Source: Cherax quadricarinatus
Lineage: Eukaryota; Arthropoda; Malacostraca; Decapoda; Parastacidae
Direction of reading: 5' to 3'
NCBI RefSeq assembly: GCF_038502225.1
Contig: NC_091382.1
Span: 15,024,144 to 15,088,143, forward strand
Length of the DNA stretch: 64,000 nt
The translations under genes were made by a program, and so were the position numbers. The notes under the pieces are model-generated. The model was not told the origin of the DNA, ran no database searches, and saw nothing but the letters and a program-made list of their open reading frames with translations. Positions 22,995-34,560 of the stretch are shown piece by piece (position 1 is the first letter of the stretch; every line of letters begins with the position of its first letter).

Positions 22995-25900
22995 TGGAGA
23001 GTTAAAGGGGATGCTGAGTTACTGGGGATGCTGACTAACTGGGGATGCTGACTTACTGGGGATGCTGACTTACTGGGGATGCTGACTTACTGGGGATGCT
23101 GACTAACTGGGGATGCTGACTTACTGGGGATGCTGACTTACTGGGGATGCTGACTAACTGGGGATGCTGACTTACTGGGGATGCTGACTTACTGGGGATG
23201 ATGAGTTACTGGTGATGCAGAGTTACTGGGGATGGAGAGTTACTGGGAATGCTGAGTTACTGGGGATGCTGAGTTACTGGGGATGCTGACTAACTGGGGA
23301 TGCTGACTTACTGGGGATGCTGACTTACTGGGGATGCTGAGTTACTGGGGATGCTGACTTACTAGGGATGCTGAGTTACTGCAGATGATGACTTACAGGG
23401 GATGCTGACTTACAGAGGATGCAGAGTTACTGGGGATGCTGAGTTACTGGGGGTGCAGAGTTACTGGGGATGCTGACTTACTGGGGATGCTGACTTACTG
23501 AGGATGCTGAGTTACAGGGGATGCAGAGTTACTGGGGATGCTGAGTTACTGGAGATGCTGTGTTACAGGGGATGCTGAGTTACTGGGGATGCTGAGTTAC
23601 TGGGGATGCTGAGTTACTGGGGGATTCAGAGTTACTGGGGATGGAGAGTTACTGGGGATGCTGAGTTACTGGGGATGGAGAGTTACTGGGGATGCAGAGT
23701 TACTGGGGATGCTGAGTTACTGGGGATTTAGAGTTACAGATGATGCAGAGTTACTGGGGATGGAGAGTTACAGGGGATTCAGAGTTACTGGGGATGCTGA
23801 GTCACTGGGGACGCTGACTTACTGGGGACGCTGAGTTACTGAGGATGCTGAGTTACTGGGGATGCTGAGTTACTGGGGATGCAGAATTACTGGGGTGCAC
23901 AGTTACTGGGGATGGAGAGTTACTGGGTATGCTGAGTTACTGGGGATTCAGAGTTACTGGGGATGGAGAGTTAAAGTGGATGCTGAGTTACTGGGGATGC
24001 TGACTTACTGGGGATGCTGAGTTACTGGGGATGCTGACTTACTGGGGATGGAGAGTTACTGGTGATGCTGACTTACTGGGGATGCAGAATTACTGTGGAA
24101 GTTGAGTAACAGGGGATGCTGAGTTACTTGGGAAGTTTAGTTACTGAGAATGCTGAGTTACTGGGAATGCTGAGTTACATGAGATTCTGACTTACTAGGG
24201 ATGCTGACTTACTGGGGATGCTGACTTACTGGGGATGCAGGGTTACTGTGGATGCTGAGTTACTGGGGATGCTGAGTTACTGGGGATGCTGACTTACTGG
24301 GGATGCTGACTTACTGGGGATGCTGAGTTACTGGGGATGCTGAGTTACTGGGGATGCTGAGTTACTGGGGATGCTGAGTTACTGGGGATGGAGAGTTACT
24401 GGGGATGCTGAGTTACTGGGGATGGAGAGTTACTGGGGATGCAGAGTTACTGGGGATGGAGAGTTACAGGGGATGCTGAGTCACTGGGGATGCTGAGTTA
24501 CTGGGGATGCTGAGTTACTGAGGATGCTGAGTTACTGGGGATGCTGAGTTACTGGGGATGCAGAATTACTGGGGTGCATAGTTACTGGGGATGGAGAGTT
24601 ACTGGGGATACAGAGTTACTAGGGATGCTGAGTTACTGGGGATTCAGAGTTACTGGGGATGGAGAGTTAAAGTGGATGCTGAGTTACTGGGGATGCTGAC
24701 TTACTGGGGATGCTGACTTACTGGGGATGGAGAGTTACTGGTGATGCTGACTTACTGGGGATACAGAATTACTGGGGAAGTTGAGTTACAGGGGATGCTG
24801 AGTTACTTGGGAAGTTTAGTTACTGAGAATGCTGAGTTACTGGGAATGCTGAGTTACATGGGATTCTGACTTACTAGGGATGCTGACTTACTGGGGATGC
24901 TGACTTACTGGGGATGCAGAGTTACTGTGGATGCTGAGTTACTGGGGATGCTGAGTTACTGGGGATGCTGACTTACTGGGGATGCTGAGTTACTGGGGAT
25001 GCTGAGTTACTGGGGATGCTGAGTTACTGGGGATGCTGAGTTACTGGGGATTCAGAGTTATTTGGGATGGAGAGTTACTGGGGATGCTGAGTTACTGGGG
25101 ATGGAGAGTTACTGGGGATGCAGAGTTACTGGGGATGCTGAGTTACTGGGGATTCAGAGTTATTTGGGATGGAGAGTTACTGGGGATGCTGAGTTACTGG
25201 GGATGGAGAGTTACTGGGGATGCTGAGTTACTGGGGATGCTGAGTTACTGGGGATGGAGAGTTACTGGGGATGCTGAGTTACTGGGGATGCTGAGTTACT
25301 GGGAAAGGAGAGTTACTGGGGATGCAGAGTTACTGGGGATGCTGAGTTACTTGGGATTCAGAGTTACTGCAGATGGAGAGTTAAAGGGGATGCTGAGTTA
25401 CTGGGGATGCAGAATTACTGGGGATGGAGAGTTACTTACTGGGGATCCTGAGTTACTGGGGATGTAGAGTTACTGGGGATGCAAAGTTACAGGGGATGCA
25501 GAGTTACTGGGGATGAAGAGTTACTGGGGATGCAGTGTTACTGGGGATGGAGAGTTACTGGGGATGGAGAGTTACTGGGGATGCTGAGTTACTGGGGATG
25601 GAGAGTTTCTGGGGATGCTGACTAACTGAGGATGCAGAGTTACTGGGGATGCAGAGTTACTGGGGATGCTGAGTTACTGGGGATGCAGATTTATTGGGGA
25701 TGCTGAGTTACTGGGGAATGCTGACTTACTGGGGATGCTGAGTAACTGGGGATGCTGAGTTACTGGGGATGCAGATTTACAGGGGATGCAGAGTTACTGG
25801 GGATGCAGTGTTACTGGGGATTGAGAGTTACTGGGGATGGAGAGTTACTGGGGATGCTGAGTTACTGGGGATGGAGCGTTACTGGGGATGGAGAGTTTCT

Positions 25901-28900
25901 GGGGATACTGACTAACTGAGGATGCAGAGTTACTGGGGATGCTGATTTACTGGGGATGCTGAGTTACTGGGGATGCTGACTTACTGGGGATGCTGAGATA
26001 CTGGGGATGCAGAGTTACTGGGGATGCTGAGTTACGGGGGATGCAGAGTTACTGGGGATGCTGAGTTACTGGGGATGCTGAGTTACTTTGGATGCTAAGT
26101 TGCTTGGGATGCTGAGTTAATGGGGATTCAGTTACTGGGGATGCTGAGTTACTGGGGATGCTGAGTTACTGGGGATGCAGAGTTACTGGGGATGCACAGT
26201 TACTGGACATGCTGAGTTACTGGGGATGCTGAGTTAGTGGGTATGCTGAGTTACTGGGGATGCTGAGTTGCTTGGGATGCTGAGTTACTGGGGATGCAGT
26301 TACTGGGGATGCTGAGTTACTGGGGATGCTGAGTTACTGGGGATGCTGACTTACTGGGGATGCTTAGTTACGGGGGATGCAGAGTTACTGGGGATGCTGA
26401 GTTACTGGGGATGCTGAGTTACTTTGGATGCTGAGTTGCTTGGGATGCTGAGTTAATGGGGATTCAGTTACTGGGGATGCTGAGTTACTGGGGATGCTGA
26501 GTTACTGGGGATGCAGAGTTACTGGGGATGCACAGTTACTGGAAATGCAGAGTTACTGGGGATGCTGAGTTATTGGGTATGCTGAGTTACTGGGGATGCT
26601 GAGTTGCTTGGGATGCTGAGTTACTGGGGATGCAGTTACTGGGGATGCTGAGTTACTGGGGATGCTGAGTTACTGGGGATGCAGAGCTACTGGGGATGCA
26701 CAGTTACTGGAGATGCAGAGTTACTGGGGATGTTGAGTTACTGTGGATGCTGTGTTACTGGGGATGCAGTTACTGGGGATGCAGAGTTAATGGGGATGCA
26801 GAGTTACTGGGGATGTTGAGTTACTGTGGATGCTGTGTTACTGGGGATGCAGTTACTGGGGATGCAGAGTTACTGGGGATGCAGAGTTACTGGGGATGCT
26901 GAGTTACTGGGATGCTGAGTTTCTGGGGATGCTGAGTTACTGGGGATGCTGAGATACTGGGGATGCTGAGTTACTGGGGATGCTGAGTTACTGGGGATGC
27001 TGAGTTACTGGGAATGCAGAGTTACTGGGGATGCTGAGTTACTTGGGATGCTGGGTTACTGGGGATGCAGTTACTGGGGATGCTGAGTTACTAAGGATGG
27101 AGAGTTACTGGGGATGCAGAGTTACTGGGGATTCAGAGTTACTTGAGATGGAGAGTTACTGGGGATGCTGAGTCACTGGGGATGCTGAGTTACTGGGGAT
27201 GCAGAATTACTGTGGGTGCAGAGTTACTGGGGATGAAGACTTACTGGGGATGCAGAGTTACTGGAGATGCTGAGTTACTGGGGATCCAGAGTTACTGGGG
27301 ATGGAGAGTTGAAGTGGATGCTGAGTTACTGGGGATGCTGACTTACTGGGGATGCTGAGTTACTGAGGATGCTGAGTTACTGGGGATGCTGAGTTACTGG
27401 GGATGCTGAGTTACTGGGGATGCAGAATTACTGGGGTGCAGAGTTACTGGGGATGGAGAGTTACTGGGGATGCAGAGTTACTGGGGATGCTGAGTTACTG
27501 GGGATTCAGAGTTACTGGGGATGGAGAGTTAAAGTGGATGCTGAGTTACTGGGGATGCTGACTTACTGGGGATGCTGAGTTACTGGGGATGCTGACTTAC
27601 TAGGCATGCTGACTTACTGGGGATGGAGAGTTACTGGTGATGCTGACTTACTGGGGATGCAGAATTACTGGGGAAGTTGAGTTAGAGGGGATGCTGAGTT
27701 ACTGGGGATGCTGAGTTACTGGGGATGCTGAGTTACTGGGGATGGAGAGTTAAAGTGGATGCTGAGTTACTGGGGATGCTGACTTACTGGGGATGCTGAG
27801 TTACTGGGGATGCTGACTTACTGAGGATGGAGAGTTACTGGTGATGCTGACTTACTGGGGATGCAGAATTACTGGGGAAGTTGAGTTAGAGGGGATGCTG
27901 AGTTACTTGGGAAGTTTAGTTACTGAGAATGCTGAGTTACTGGGAATGCTGAGTTACATGGGATTCTGACTTACTAGGGATGCTGACTTACTGGGGATGC
28001 TGACTTACTGGGGATGCTGACTTACTGGGGATGCAGAGTTACTGTGGATGCTGAGTTACTGGGGATGCTGAGTTACTGGGGATGCTGACTTACTGGGGAT
28101 GCTGAGTTATTGGGGATGCTGAGTTACTGGGGATGCTGAGTTACTGGGGATGCTGACTTACTGGGGGATTCAGAGTTACTGGGGATGGAGAGTTACTGGG
28201 GATGCTGAGTTACTTGCGATGGAGAGTTACTGGGGATGCAGAATTACTGGGAATGCTGAGTTACTGGGGATTCAGAGTTACTGAGGATGCAGAGTTACTG
28301 GGGATGGAGAGTTACTGGGGATGGAGTGTTACTGGGGATGGAGTGTTACTGGGGATGCTGAGTTACTGGGGATGGAGTGTTACTGGGGATGCTGAGTTAC
28401 TGGGGATGCTGAGTTACTGAGGGTGTAGAATTACTGGGAGTGCTGAGTTACTGGGGATGGAGAGTTACTGGGGATGCAGAGTTACTGGGGATGCTGAGTT
28501 ACTTTGATGCTGAGTTGCTGGGAATGCTGAGTTACTGGGGATGCTGAGTTACTGGGGATGCTGAGTTACTGGGGATGCTGAGTTACTTGGGATGCTGGGT
28601 TACTGGGGATGCTGAGTTACTGGGGATGCTGAGTTACTGGGGATGCTGAGTTACTTGGGATGCTGAGTTGCTGGGGATGCTGAATTACTGAGGATGCTGA
28701 GTTACTGGGGATGCTGAGTTACTGGGGATGCTGAGTTACTGGGGATGCTGAGTTACTGGGGATGCTGAGTTACTGGGGATGCAGAGTTACTGGGGATGCA
28801 GAGTTACTGGGGATGCTGAGTTACTGGGGATGCTGAGTTACTGGGGATGCTGAGTTACTGGGGATGCTGAGTTACTGGGGATGCTGAGTTACTTGGGATG

Positions 28901-29648
28901 CAGAGTTACTATGGATGCAGAGCTACTGGGGATGCTGAGTTACTGGGGATGCAGTTACTGGAGGTGGAGAGTTACTTGGGATGCTGAGTTACTGGGGATG
29001 CAGAATTACTGGGGGTGCAGAGTTACTGGGGATGCAGAGTTACTGGGGATGCAGAGTTATTTGGGATGGAGAGCTACTGGGATGCAAAGTTACTGGGGAT
29101 GCTGAGTTACTGGGGATGCAGAGTTACTGGGGATGCTGAGTTACTGGGGATGCAGAGTTACTGGGGATGCAGAGTTACTAGGGATGGAGAGCTACTGGGA
29201 TGCAAAGTTACTGGTGATGCTGAGTTACTGGGGATGCAGAGTTACTGGGGATGCTGAGTTACTGGGGATACTGAGTTACTGAGGATGCTGAGTTACTGGG
29301 GATGCTGAGTTACTGGGGATGCTGAGTTTCTGGGGATGCTGAGTTAATGGGTATGCTGAGTTACTAGGCATGCAGAGCTACTGGGGATGCTGAGTTACTG
29401 GGGATGCAGTTACTGGGGATGGAGAGTTGCTGGGGATGCTGAGTTACTGGGGATGCAGAATTACTGGGGATGGAGAGCTACTGGGATGCAAAGTTACTGG
29501 GGATGCTGAGTTACCTATGGATGCAGAGTTACTGGGGATGCTGAGTTACTGGGGATGCAGAGTTACTGGGAATGGAGAGTTACTGAGGATGCAGAGTTAC
29601 TGGGGATGCAGAGTTACTGGGGATGCTGAGTTACTGGGGATGCAGAGA
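22995..29648. repeat. 17-bp minisatellite array, about 390 copies
   Basis: The unit is GAGTTACTGGGGATGCT (17 bp), with GCAGAG, GGAGAG and GCTGACTT variants. Blocks several hundred bases long recur: the unusual GGAAGTTTAG variant appears at 24131, 24810 and 27910 in the same variant context, so segments of about 0.7 kb were duplicated locally and again at about 3.8 kb distance. The 17-bp period shifts frame, giving only short repeat-only open frames. The plus strand has a GGGG run every 17 bases. Confidence 0.97.
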
Positions 29649-30186
29649 GTGTAGTACCTTGGTGGAACTGCTCTGGTCAAATGCAAGGGATTAGTTCACA
29701 ATACACAAATAACTCTCGTTTAGAAGACTGAAACTTGTGCCAACGTGTCCGTCTTGATCCATTAACCAGTCACACTAAAACGAGGAGGGAAGGAAGCCAG
29801 AATGTAAACAAGATGTGACGGGTGAAGGGAATGGTTGAGCGCTGTAGTAGTGCAGTGGTAGTACTTGTAGTAATAATGGTAGAAGGCAACAGTGTAAGTA
29901 ATAGCAGATGTAAATAGGAAAAAATTATAGCACTGTAGTAGATAACAGAAGAGCACTGCAGGAGACTACCGAGTCAAGGAGATGATACTAATTTGTGGAT
30001 AAATAAAACCATTGCTGGGCAAAACAGATTTGGAGTATTAGAGAAACTTGGGTCGTGGAAGTGCGTTCCAGTAATGGTCTTAAAGAAACGCTTAAGAGAC
30101 AACATGGGACTCGGATCCTGGAGAACGCTGATAGAGACAAATTTCTCTTCAAAGTGTGTAGATAACCTATCAACAAGGACGATCTT
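29649..30186. other. Sequence between the 17-bp array and a Penelope fragment
   Basis: No certain feature. From about 29990 plus-strand open frames (WINKTIAGQNRFG and following) lead into the Penelope-like sequence and may be its decayed upstream part, but I cannot align them to the reverse transcriptase by eye. Confidence 0.35.
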
Positions 30187-30855
30187 ATATATTTCTATTC
30201 ACACCAAGAGCCCACTCTAAAAAAGGAGTCATTATTGGCTTCTTTCTGAGATTTCTTTGCATCTCCAGTCCTTGTTTTCTTGAAGAATCATCTACATAAG
30301 AAGCCTACACACGTCTTCAGTTTCCATCTTTCTTCATCCGGGATTGCAGACTCAAACTATCTTCAACAAATCCCCCTCTAAGGAGTTCATAATGATCCCA
30401 TGTGGGGATGTTGCCACGAATACTCGCCAGGTATTTGCTAAGAGCAAATACATATTTCCACCACGAACACATCAACTATTAAATACCTTGCAATGAAACG
30501 TAGCCCCAAACTTCTAACTTTCCACAGCGGCGTCTACACCATCCCCTGTGGATACTGTTCCAAGAAATATGTAGGGGAAACAGGCAGAAATTTTTCGGTC
30601 CCCCTGAACGAACATCGAAACATCAGCAACAGAGAAGACCTAAGGTACGATTGTGTCTGCAGGGAATCCATGGGAAATTTGATGAATTGGGATGAGCAAC
30701 ATCTCGTCCTCACCGAACAAGACCTTAGACGAGTACGATGTCTGGAAGCCTCGCTGATGTCCGTCACCGATACCATATGGCATTCTACAGGTCAACATGT
30801 GTCACACCTCCACTCTCCGCCTATATATTCTGCTGTTTTAACCTCTGCGTGTTAG
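30187..30855 (+). pseudogene. Penelope-like element: reverse transcriptase C-terminus and GIY-YIG endonuclease, broken
   Basis: The first part reads IYFYSHQEPTLKKGVII and continues GFFLRFLCISSP-CFLEE, the conserved block near the end of Penelope-like reverse transcriptases; a stop follows. After a frame change the frame at 30493-30855 reads SGVYTIPCGYCSKKYVGETG, a GIY-YIG nuclease N-terminus (VYTIPC for GIY, KYVGETG for YIG) with a C-x2-C pair between. An NEH segment follows, then a GNLMNWDEQHLVL stretch and an ExxLM segment that fit the rest of the domain. Such proteins copy RNA and nick the target DNA. The copy has at least one stop and one frameshift and lacks most of the reverse transcriptase, so it is dead. 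Confidence 0.7.
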
Positions 30856-31334
30856 AAGTGATCAAGGTCCCAGGACCCAAACGTTTTCTAATAAATATGT
30901 CGTAGTGTTTCCTCAGGTGTCTTTCTAAAGCAATGTGTAATGTCTATATTCTGAAGATAGGAAGGCAAGGTAATGACACGGTGGATCAGCAGTTACTGGA
31001 CAACAATGTCTCTGGATTTCTAGAGATTTATTTAGTGACCGAGAGATGGTCTGTGTTAATCTCTTCTTCTGGTCACTATATTATATCTTGGTGGGAATTG
31101 GCCAATGACACTTTGCAACACAATTTTTGTTCCTGGGAAATAAGTGTTATTTTCCAACTCCTTTTATTGCAAAACAATAGAAAATGTCCATTATTCCTTT
31201 TAAGCTTTGCTTTTGTGGCTTACACGATGATTTTTTTATTTTTTTGCTAGTTAAAGTTAAAACTGAGCAGTTTTTCTAGATTTACGAGCAGCAACAAATT
31301 ACTTTCCAGTTTAAGCCCCCAAATATAGTCTCCC
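30856..31334. other. Penelope 3' flank and unassigned AT-rich DNA
   Basis: The first 60 bases or so (ACCCAAACGTTTTCTAATAA region) look like the 3' UTR of the preceding Penelope fragment. The 105-codon plus-strand open frame at 30933-31250 has no recognisable motif. Confidence 0.35.
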
Positions 31335-31858
31335 ATCATGTTTTTATTATTAATTATTATCACACTGGCCGATTCCCACCAAGGCAGGGTGGTCCGAAAA
31401 GAAAAACTTTCACCATCATTCACTCCATCACTGTCTTGCCAGAAGGGTGCTTTACACTACAGTTTTTAAACTTCAACATTAACATCCCTCCTTCAGAGTG
31501 CAGGTACTGTACTTCCCATCTCCAGGACTCAAGTCCGGCCTGCCGGTTTCCCTGAATCCCTTCATAAATGTTACTTTGCTCACACTCCAACAGCACGTCA
31601 AGTATTAAAAACCGTTTGTCTCCCTTCACTCCTATCAAACACGCTCACGCATGCCTGCTGGAAGTCCAAGCCCCTCGCACACGAAACCTCCTTTACCCCC
31701 TCCCTCCAACCTTTCCTAGGCCGACCCCTACCCCGCCTTCCTTCCACTACAGACTGATATACTCTTGGAGTTATTCTGTTTCGCTCCATTCTCTCTACAT
31801 GTCCGAACTACCTCAACAACCCTTCCTCAGCCCTCTGGGCAACAGTTTTGGTCCATCA
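31335..31858 (-). pseudogene. 3' end of an RTE-like LINE
   Basis: Minus-strand translation gives FGHVERMERNRITPRVYQ followed by GRRGRGRPRKGWREGV, the C-terminal block of an abundant arthropod LINE reverse transcriptase. The frame ends at about 31598 and a non-coding 3' UTR follows to about 31335. The copy is 5'-truncated and begins inside the last recognisable codons of the broken GERFHQDI-type gene, which it interrupts. Confidence 0.6.
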
Positions 31859-32125
31859 TGTTTTCATTATAAGATCCCTGATATCTGTGTTCAAAGTTCA
31901 ATATATCTTGGTGGAAGCGCTCCCCTTGCTGCTCTGAGTATGCTCCCATATTCTCCTTGAAATTTTCAAGATGAGCATCAAGGATAGAGACCTTAAGGGA
32001 CATCCTACAGCTTATCAGACCATAACTTTTTACCAAGGTCTCAACACGTTCCACATATGCGGTGAATGGTTTTGAAAACCGACAAGTTGAAGAATTGAGA
32101 CACATGTGCAACAATTGGGAATCTT

Positions 32126-32170
32126 TATTGAAGAAACGTTTCGCCACACAGTGGCTTCGTCAGTCCAATA
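32126..32170 (-). ncRNA. Hammerhead ribozyme motif, minus strand
   Basis: The core is CTGACGA (position 7, which tolerates any base, is C), stem II is GCCACTGTGTGGC, then GAAAC-GTTTC. Stem I pairs the TATTGGA and TTCAATA arms. The conserved core bases all appear intact. Confidence 0.6.
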
Positions 32171-32259
32171 CAGAGGAGAAATGGGTAAGGAGAGGAGGAG
32201 TTCGAGGTTGAGGGACTGATTACCTCGAACTCCTCCTCTCCTTACCCATTTCTACTTTG

Positions 32260-32304
32260 TATTGGACTGATGAAGCCACTGTGTGGCGAAACGTTTCTTC
32301 AATA
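32260..32304 (+). ncRNA. Hammerhead ribozyme motif, plus strand
   Basis: Best copy in the window. Stem I 5' strand is TATTGGA (32260-32266), core CTGATGA (32267-32273), stem II GCCACTGTGTGGC, core GAAA (32288-32291), minimal stem III AC/GT, and H17 is C at 32297. Stem I 3' strand is TTCAATA (32298-32304). Predicted self-cleavage is between 32297 and 32298. The mirror copy at 32126-32170 faces it. Confidence 0.7.
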
Positions 32305-33547
32305 AAGATTCCCATGTGTTGCACAAGTGTCTCAATTCTTCAAGTTCCACATAATTGTCAGCCTTGTTGGTGCTCAGAAAGCCCTGTGCTACAACAACAA
32401 AACTCTCCCAGGCTTCCTTTTCCTTCTCTGTTAGCTTCTTTGGTAATTCTGAACACTCCATGATTTTCCTGACTTGTGGTCCAGTGAAGATGCCAGCCTT
32501 CACCCTTGTCTCTGATAGCCTGGGAAAGAAGTCTTTAACATACATGAGGACTGCTGACTCTTTGTCAAGAGCTGTAACAAATTTTCATTAACCCTAGTTT
32601 GATGTGTAATGGAGGGAACGGAATCTTTTGAGGAACTACCAATGGTTTATGTTTGACATTATGTCTTCCTACTGAGAACTCAGTCCTTTGAGGCCAGTGT
32701 TTCCTCTGGTAATATGCTGCTCTGTGTCTACTGGCCCAATGACAGAGATAACAGGGAAACTTGGTAAAACCTCCTTGAAGTCCCATAAAAAATGCCACTA
32801 TTTTGAAGTCTCCAATAACGTCCCAGTCATACTTACCATAGTTCAAAGCTTCCAGTAGAAGTTTGACACTCTTGTAGTCCTCCTTAAGATACACTGAATG
32901 AGCCAAAGGAATAGATGGATATTTGTTCCTATTGTGCAGAAGTATAGCTTTTAGGCTTCTGGAGGAGTTGTCAGTGAAGAATCTCCACTCACCTGGATTG
33001 CATGCAATGTCAGTTGCATCAAACAGGCCTGATACATCATTACAGTAGCACAACCTGTCTTCATTAGTGAACAAGCTCGAGAAATGTTGGTGACGTTTTC
33101 TTTGGCTTGTCACTTGCATACTTTCATCTACCAAGTCCCACTTCTTGAGCCTTGAAATCAAAAGCTCTGCATTTGACTTTGTCAAACCAAGATCTCTGAT
33201 AAGGTCATTGAGGTCTGTTTAGTTTGTGTAGTAAGGATTCCTCCCAACAGCTGCATCTGTGAGATCATAGACTTGTTCACTCTGCTCTTCTTTCTGATTT
33301 GCTGCTTTCTTTTTCTGACAGTTGACTTTTTTCTGGAGGTGTAGGTACAGGAAGACCATCACTGTATGGTACTGGTGCAATAGAAGAGGGAAGGTCTGGA
33401 TAAGAAATAGCAGGTGCATTTTTCCCAGTTCGGTGTTTGGAAGGATCCAGCACCAGCCAGAAGTAGCAGTTGGTTGAGTGATCAGTGGGTTCACACCATA
33501 TTCTAGCAACACCAAATTTTGTGGATCTTTTTCTCCGCTATATAATC

Positions 33548-33643
33548 CTGTAAAAGAACAAAATAATTAGTTTCTGTTACATATCATTTACAAAATGTTC
33601 CTGTTCAAGATTTCACCCTTCATATAACTAATGACTTCCTTAC
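33548..33643 (-). other. Short intron of the broken GERFHQDI-type gene
   Basis: On the minus strand a GTAAGG donor (33643-33638) and a TTCTTTTACAG acceptor (33558-33548) bound 96 bases. The joined product reads CKKILEG then LYSGEK, matching the C-x2-C to GEK stretch I know from relatives. The intron shows the gene is a genomic copy rather than a processed retrocopy. Confidence 0.6.
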
Positions 33644-33723
33644 CTTCCAATATTTTCTTACAATGATCACCAGCAACATGAGGCGCCCAGGTCTTGTCTT
33701 GGTCACCAACTGACATGACAACA
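33644..33723 (-). pseudogene. Exon 1, second half, of the broken GERFHQDI-type gene
   Basis: The minus strand encodes VVMSVGDQDKTWAPHVAG followed by DHCKKILEG up to the splice donor. The GDQDK-WAPH and C-x2-C motifs complete a zinc-binding-like N-terminal domain whose first half (FCYICG) lies on the far side of the LTR element at 39743-39870. Removing the LTR element and one copy of its 5-bp duplication rejoins the two halves in frame. Confidence 0.65.
33719..33723. repeat. Target-site duplication CAACA, left copy
   Basis: CAACA directly precedes the 5' LTR and recurs at 39738-39742 directly after the 3' LTR. The interrupted codon sequence confirms that only one copy belongs to the original exon. 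Confidence 0.85.
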
Positions 33724-34148
33724 TGTGGCATGCAAAGAGTACGTAACCTTTATTCGGCGCATGTACACACCCTCATTTACAGGCTATCTTCCCCAACCAG
33801 CGAACCAGGTTGCTAAGAGTTGATGATGGGGCCCCGTCGTTCAACTAGTGACCAGGTTCTAGCCAATAAGAAGATGGTTTTGGCAATCGCAGAGGTTATG
33901 TGGGTACCGCTCTCCTGTCTGCCCTTGTCATTCCCATTCTAGAGCTGGTTGAAGCACGGTCTGCTATCTTGTGGCTTCTATTTCTGCTTTGCTTACCGTG
34001 GAGTGCACTATACTTATCACTGTACATAGTGTACATATTGCTGTTCTGAATTGGTGAAGGATAATAAAAGTCTAAACTTTTTCTACTGTGTTTATTTGCT
34101 CCCATTACACCCTGGGTAACAGGCCATTTGGAATCCTGGGTTGTAATA
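33724..34148 (+). repeat. 5' LTR, 425 bp
   Basis: Starts TGTGGCATGC and ends TTGTAATA just before a TGG-initiated primer-binding site. The 3' LTR at 39473-39737 is the same sequence with a few substitutions and a 160-bp internal deletion. An AATAAA hexamer sits at 34063-34068, inside the part missing from the 3' LTR. Confidence 0.85.
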
Positions 34149-34166
34149 TGGGTAGCCTGTCCGAGA
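34149..34166 (+). other. Primer-binding site
   Basis: TGGGTAGCCTGTCCGAG follows the 5' LTR directly and starts with TGG, complementary to the CCA end of a tRNA. I cannot say which tRNA. The leader downstream (34170-34560) contains internal direct repeats such as GGCATTGCTTTA (34241 and 34381 areas) and TATTCTGCAATCGTACTGTG (twice). Confidence 0.6.
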
Positions 34167-34560
34167 GCTGGAGCTGGACTTAGAGAAACGGTTGAGTTTA
34201 GGGTGAAGCTCGTAGCAGGAACATTGTGCAGCTTGCTGACTGGCATTGCTTTAAAAATTTTGCGTGTCAGTTGCTTTATGATCAGCCTTGCTATTGTGTG
34301 ATCGTTCAACAGCTCGCTACTAGCTTGTTCGGTGTGCTCGCTTCGCTACGGTCAATCTTCTAGAACAGTGTAGCTGTCTGGCATTGCTTTACAAATTTTG
34401 CGTGTCAGTTGTTACTAGCCTGTTCGGTGTGGAGAATTTTGCAGTCAGCTTTGCTTGTATGCGTATTCTGCAATCGTACTGTGCATAGCTAAGCGTGTTC
34501 TGCAAAGTAACGTGTTACGTTGGGGTATTCTGCAATCGTACTGTGCATAGCGAATAACTT

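Larger units (their letters stand above)
32087..32343. mobile_element. Inverted pair of hammerhead-bearing Penelope termini inserted in an exon
   Basis: Left and right ends are inverted copies (TTGAAGAATTGAGACAC and GTGTCTCAATTCTTCAA). Each arm contains a hammerhead motif and an outer ATAAAGATTCCC or equivalent; the arms meet at a GAGGAGTTCGAGG palindrome near 32200. CAAGTT at 32083-32088 and 32341-32346 may be a target duplication. The insertion lies in the GERFHQDI-type gene, whose coding sequence stops at one side and resumes on the other. Confidence 0.65.
31845..33547 (-). pseudogene. Exon 2 of a broken gene of an unnamed arthropod protein family
   Basis: After a 3' splice site the minus strand encodes, in pieces, a protein I recognise as recurring in arthropod predictions but cannot name. 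Landmarks in order are RSTKFGVARIWCEPTDHS, NCYFWLV, an AISYPDLPSSIAPVPYSDG stretch, GEWRFFTDNSSRSLKAIL, LLHNRNKYPSIPLAHSV, GLQGGFTKFPCYLCHW, GRHNVKHKPLV, PPLHIKLGLMK, KAGIFTGPQVRK, CRMSLKV and GERFHQDI...RYQG. Damage includes single-base frameshifts near 33535, 33296 and 32590, an in-frame stop at 33219-33221, an inverted hammerhead element at 32087-32343 and truncation by a LINE near 31850. The length and motif order suggest the gene was once intact. No enzymatic function is known to me. Confidence 0.65.

Noticed and set aside
30933..31250. 105-codon plus-strand frame
   Set aside because: Hydrophobic but with no recognisable family, no splice signals and transposon debris on both sides.
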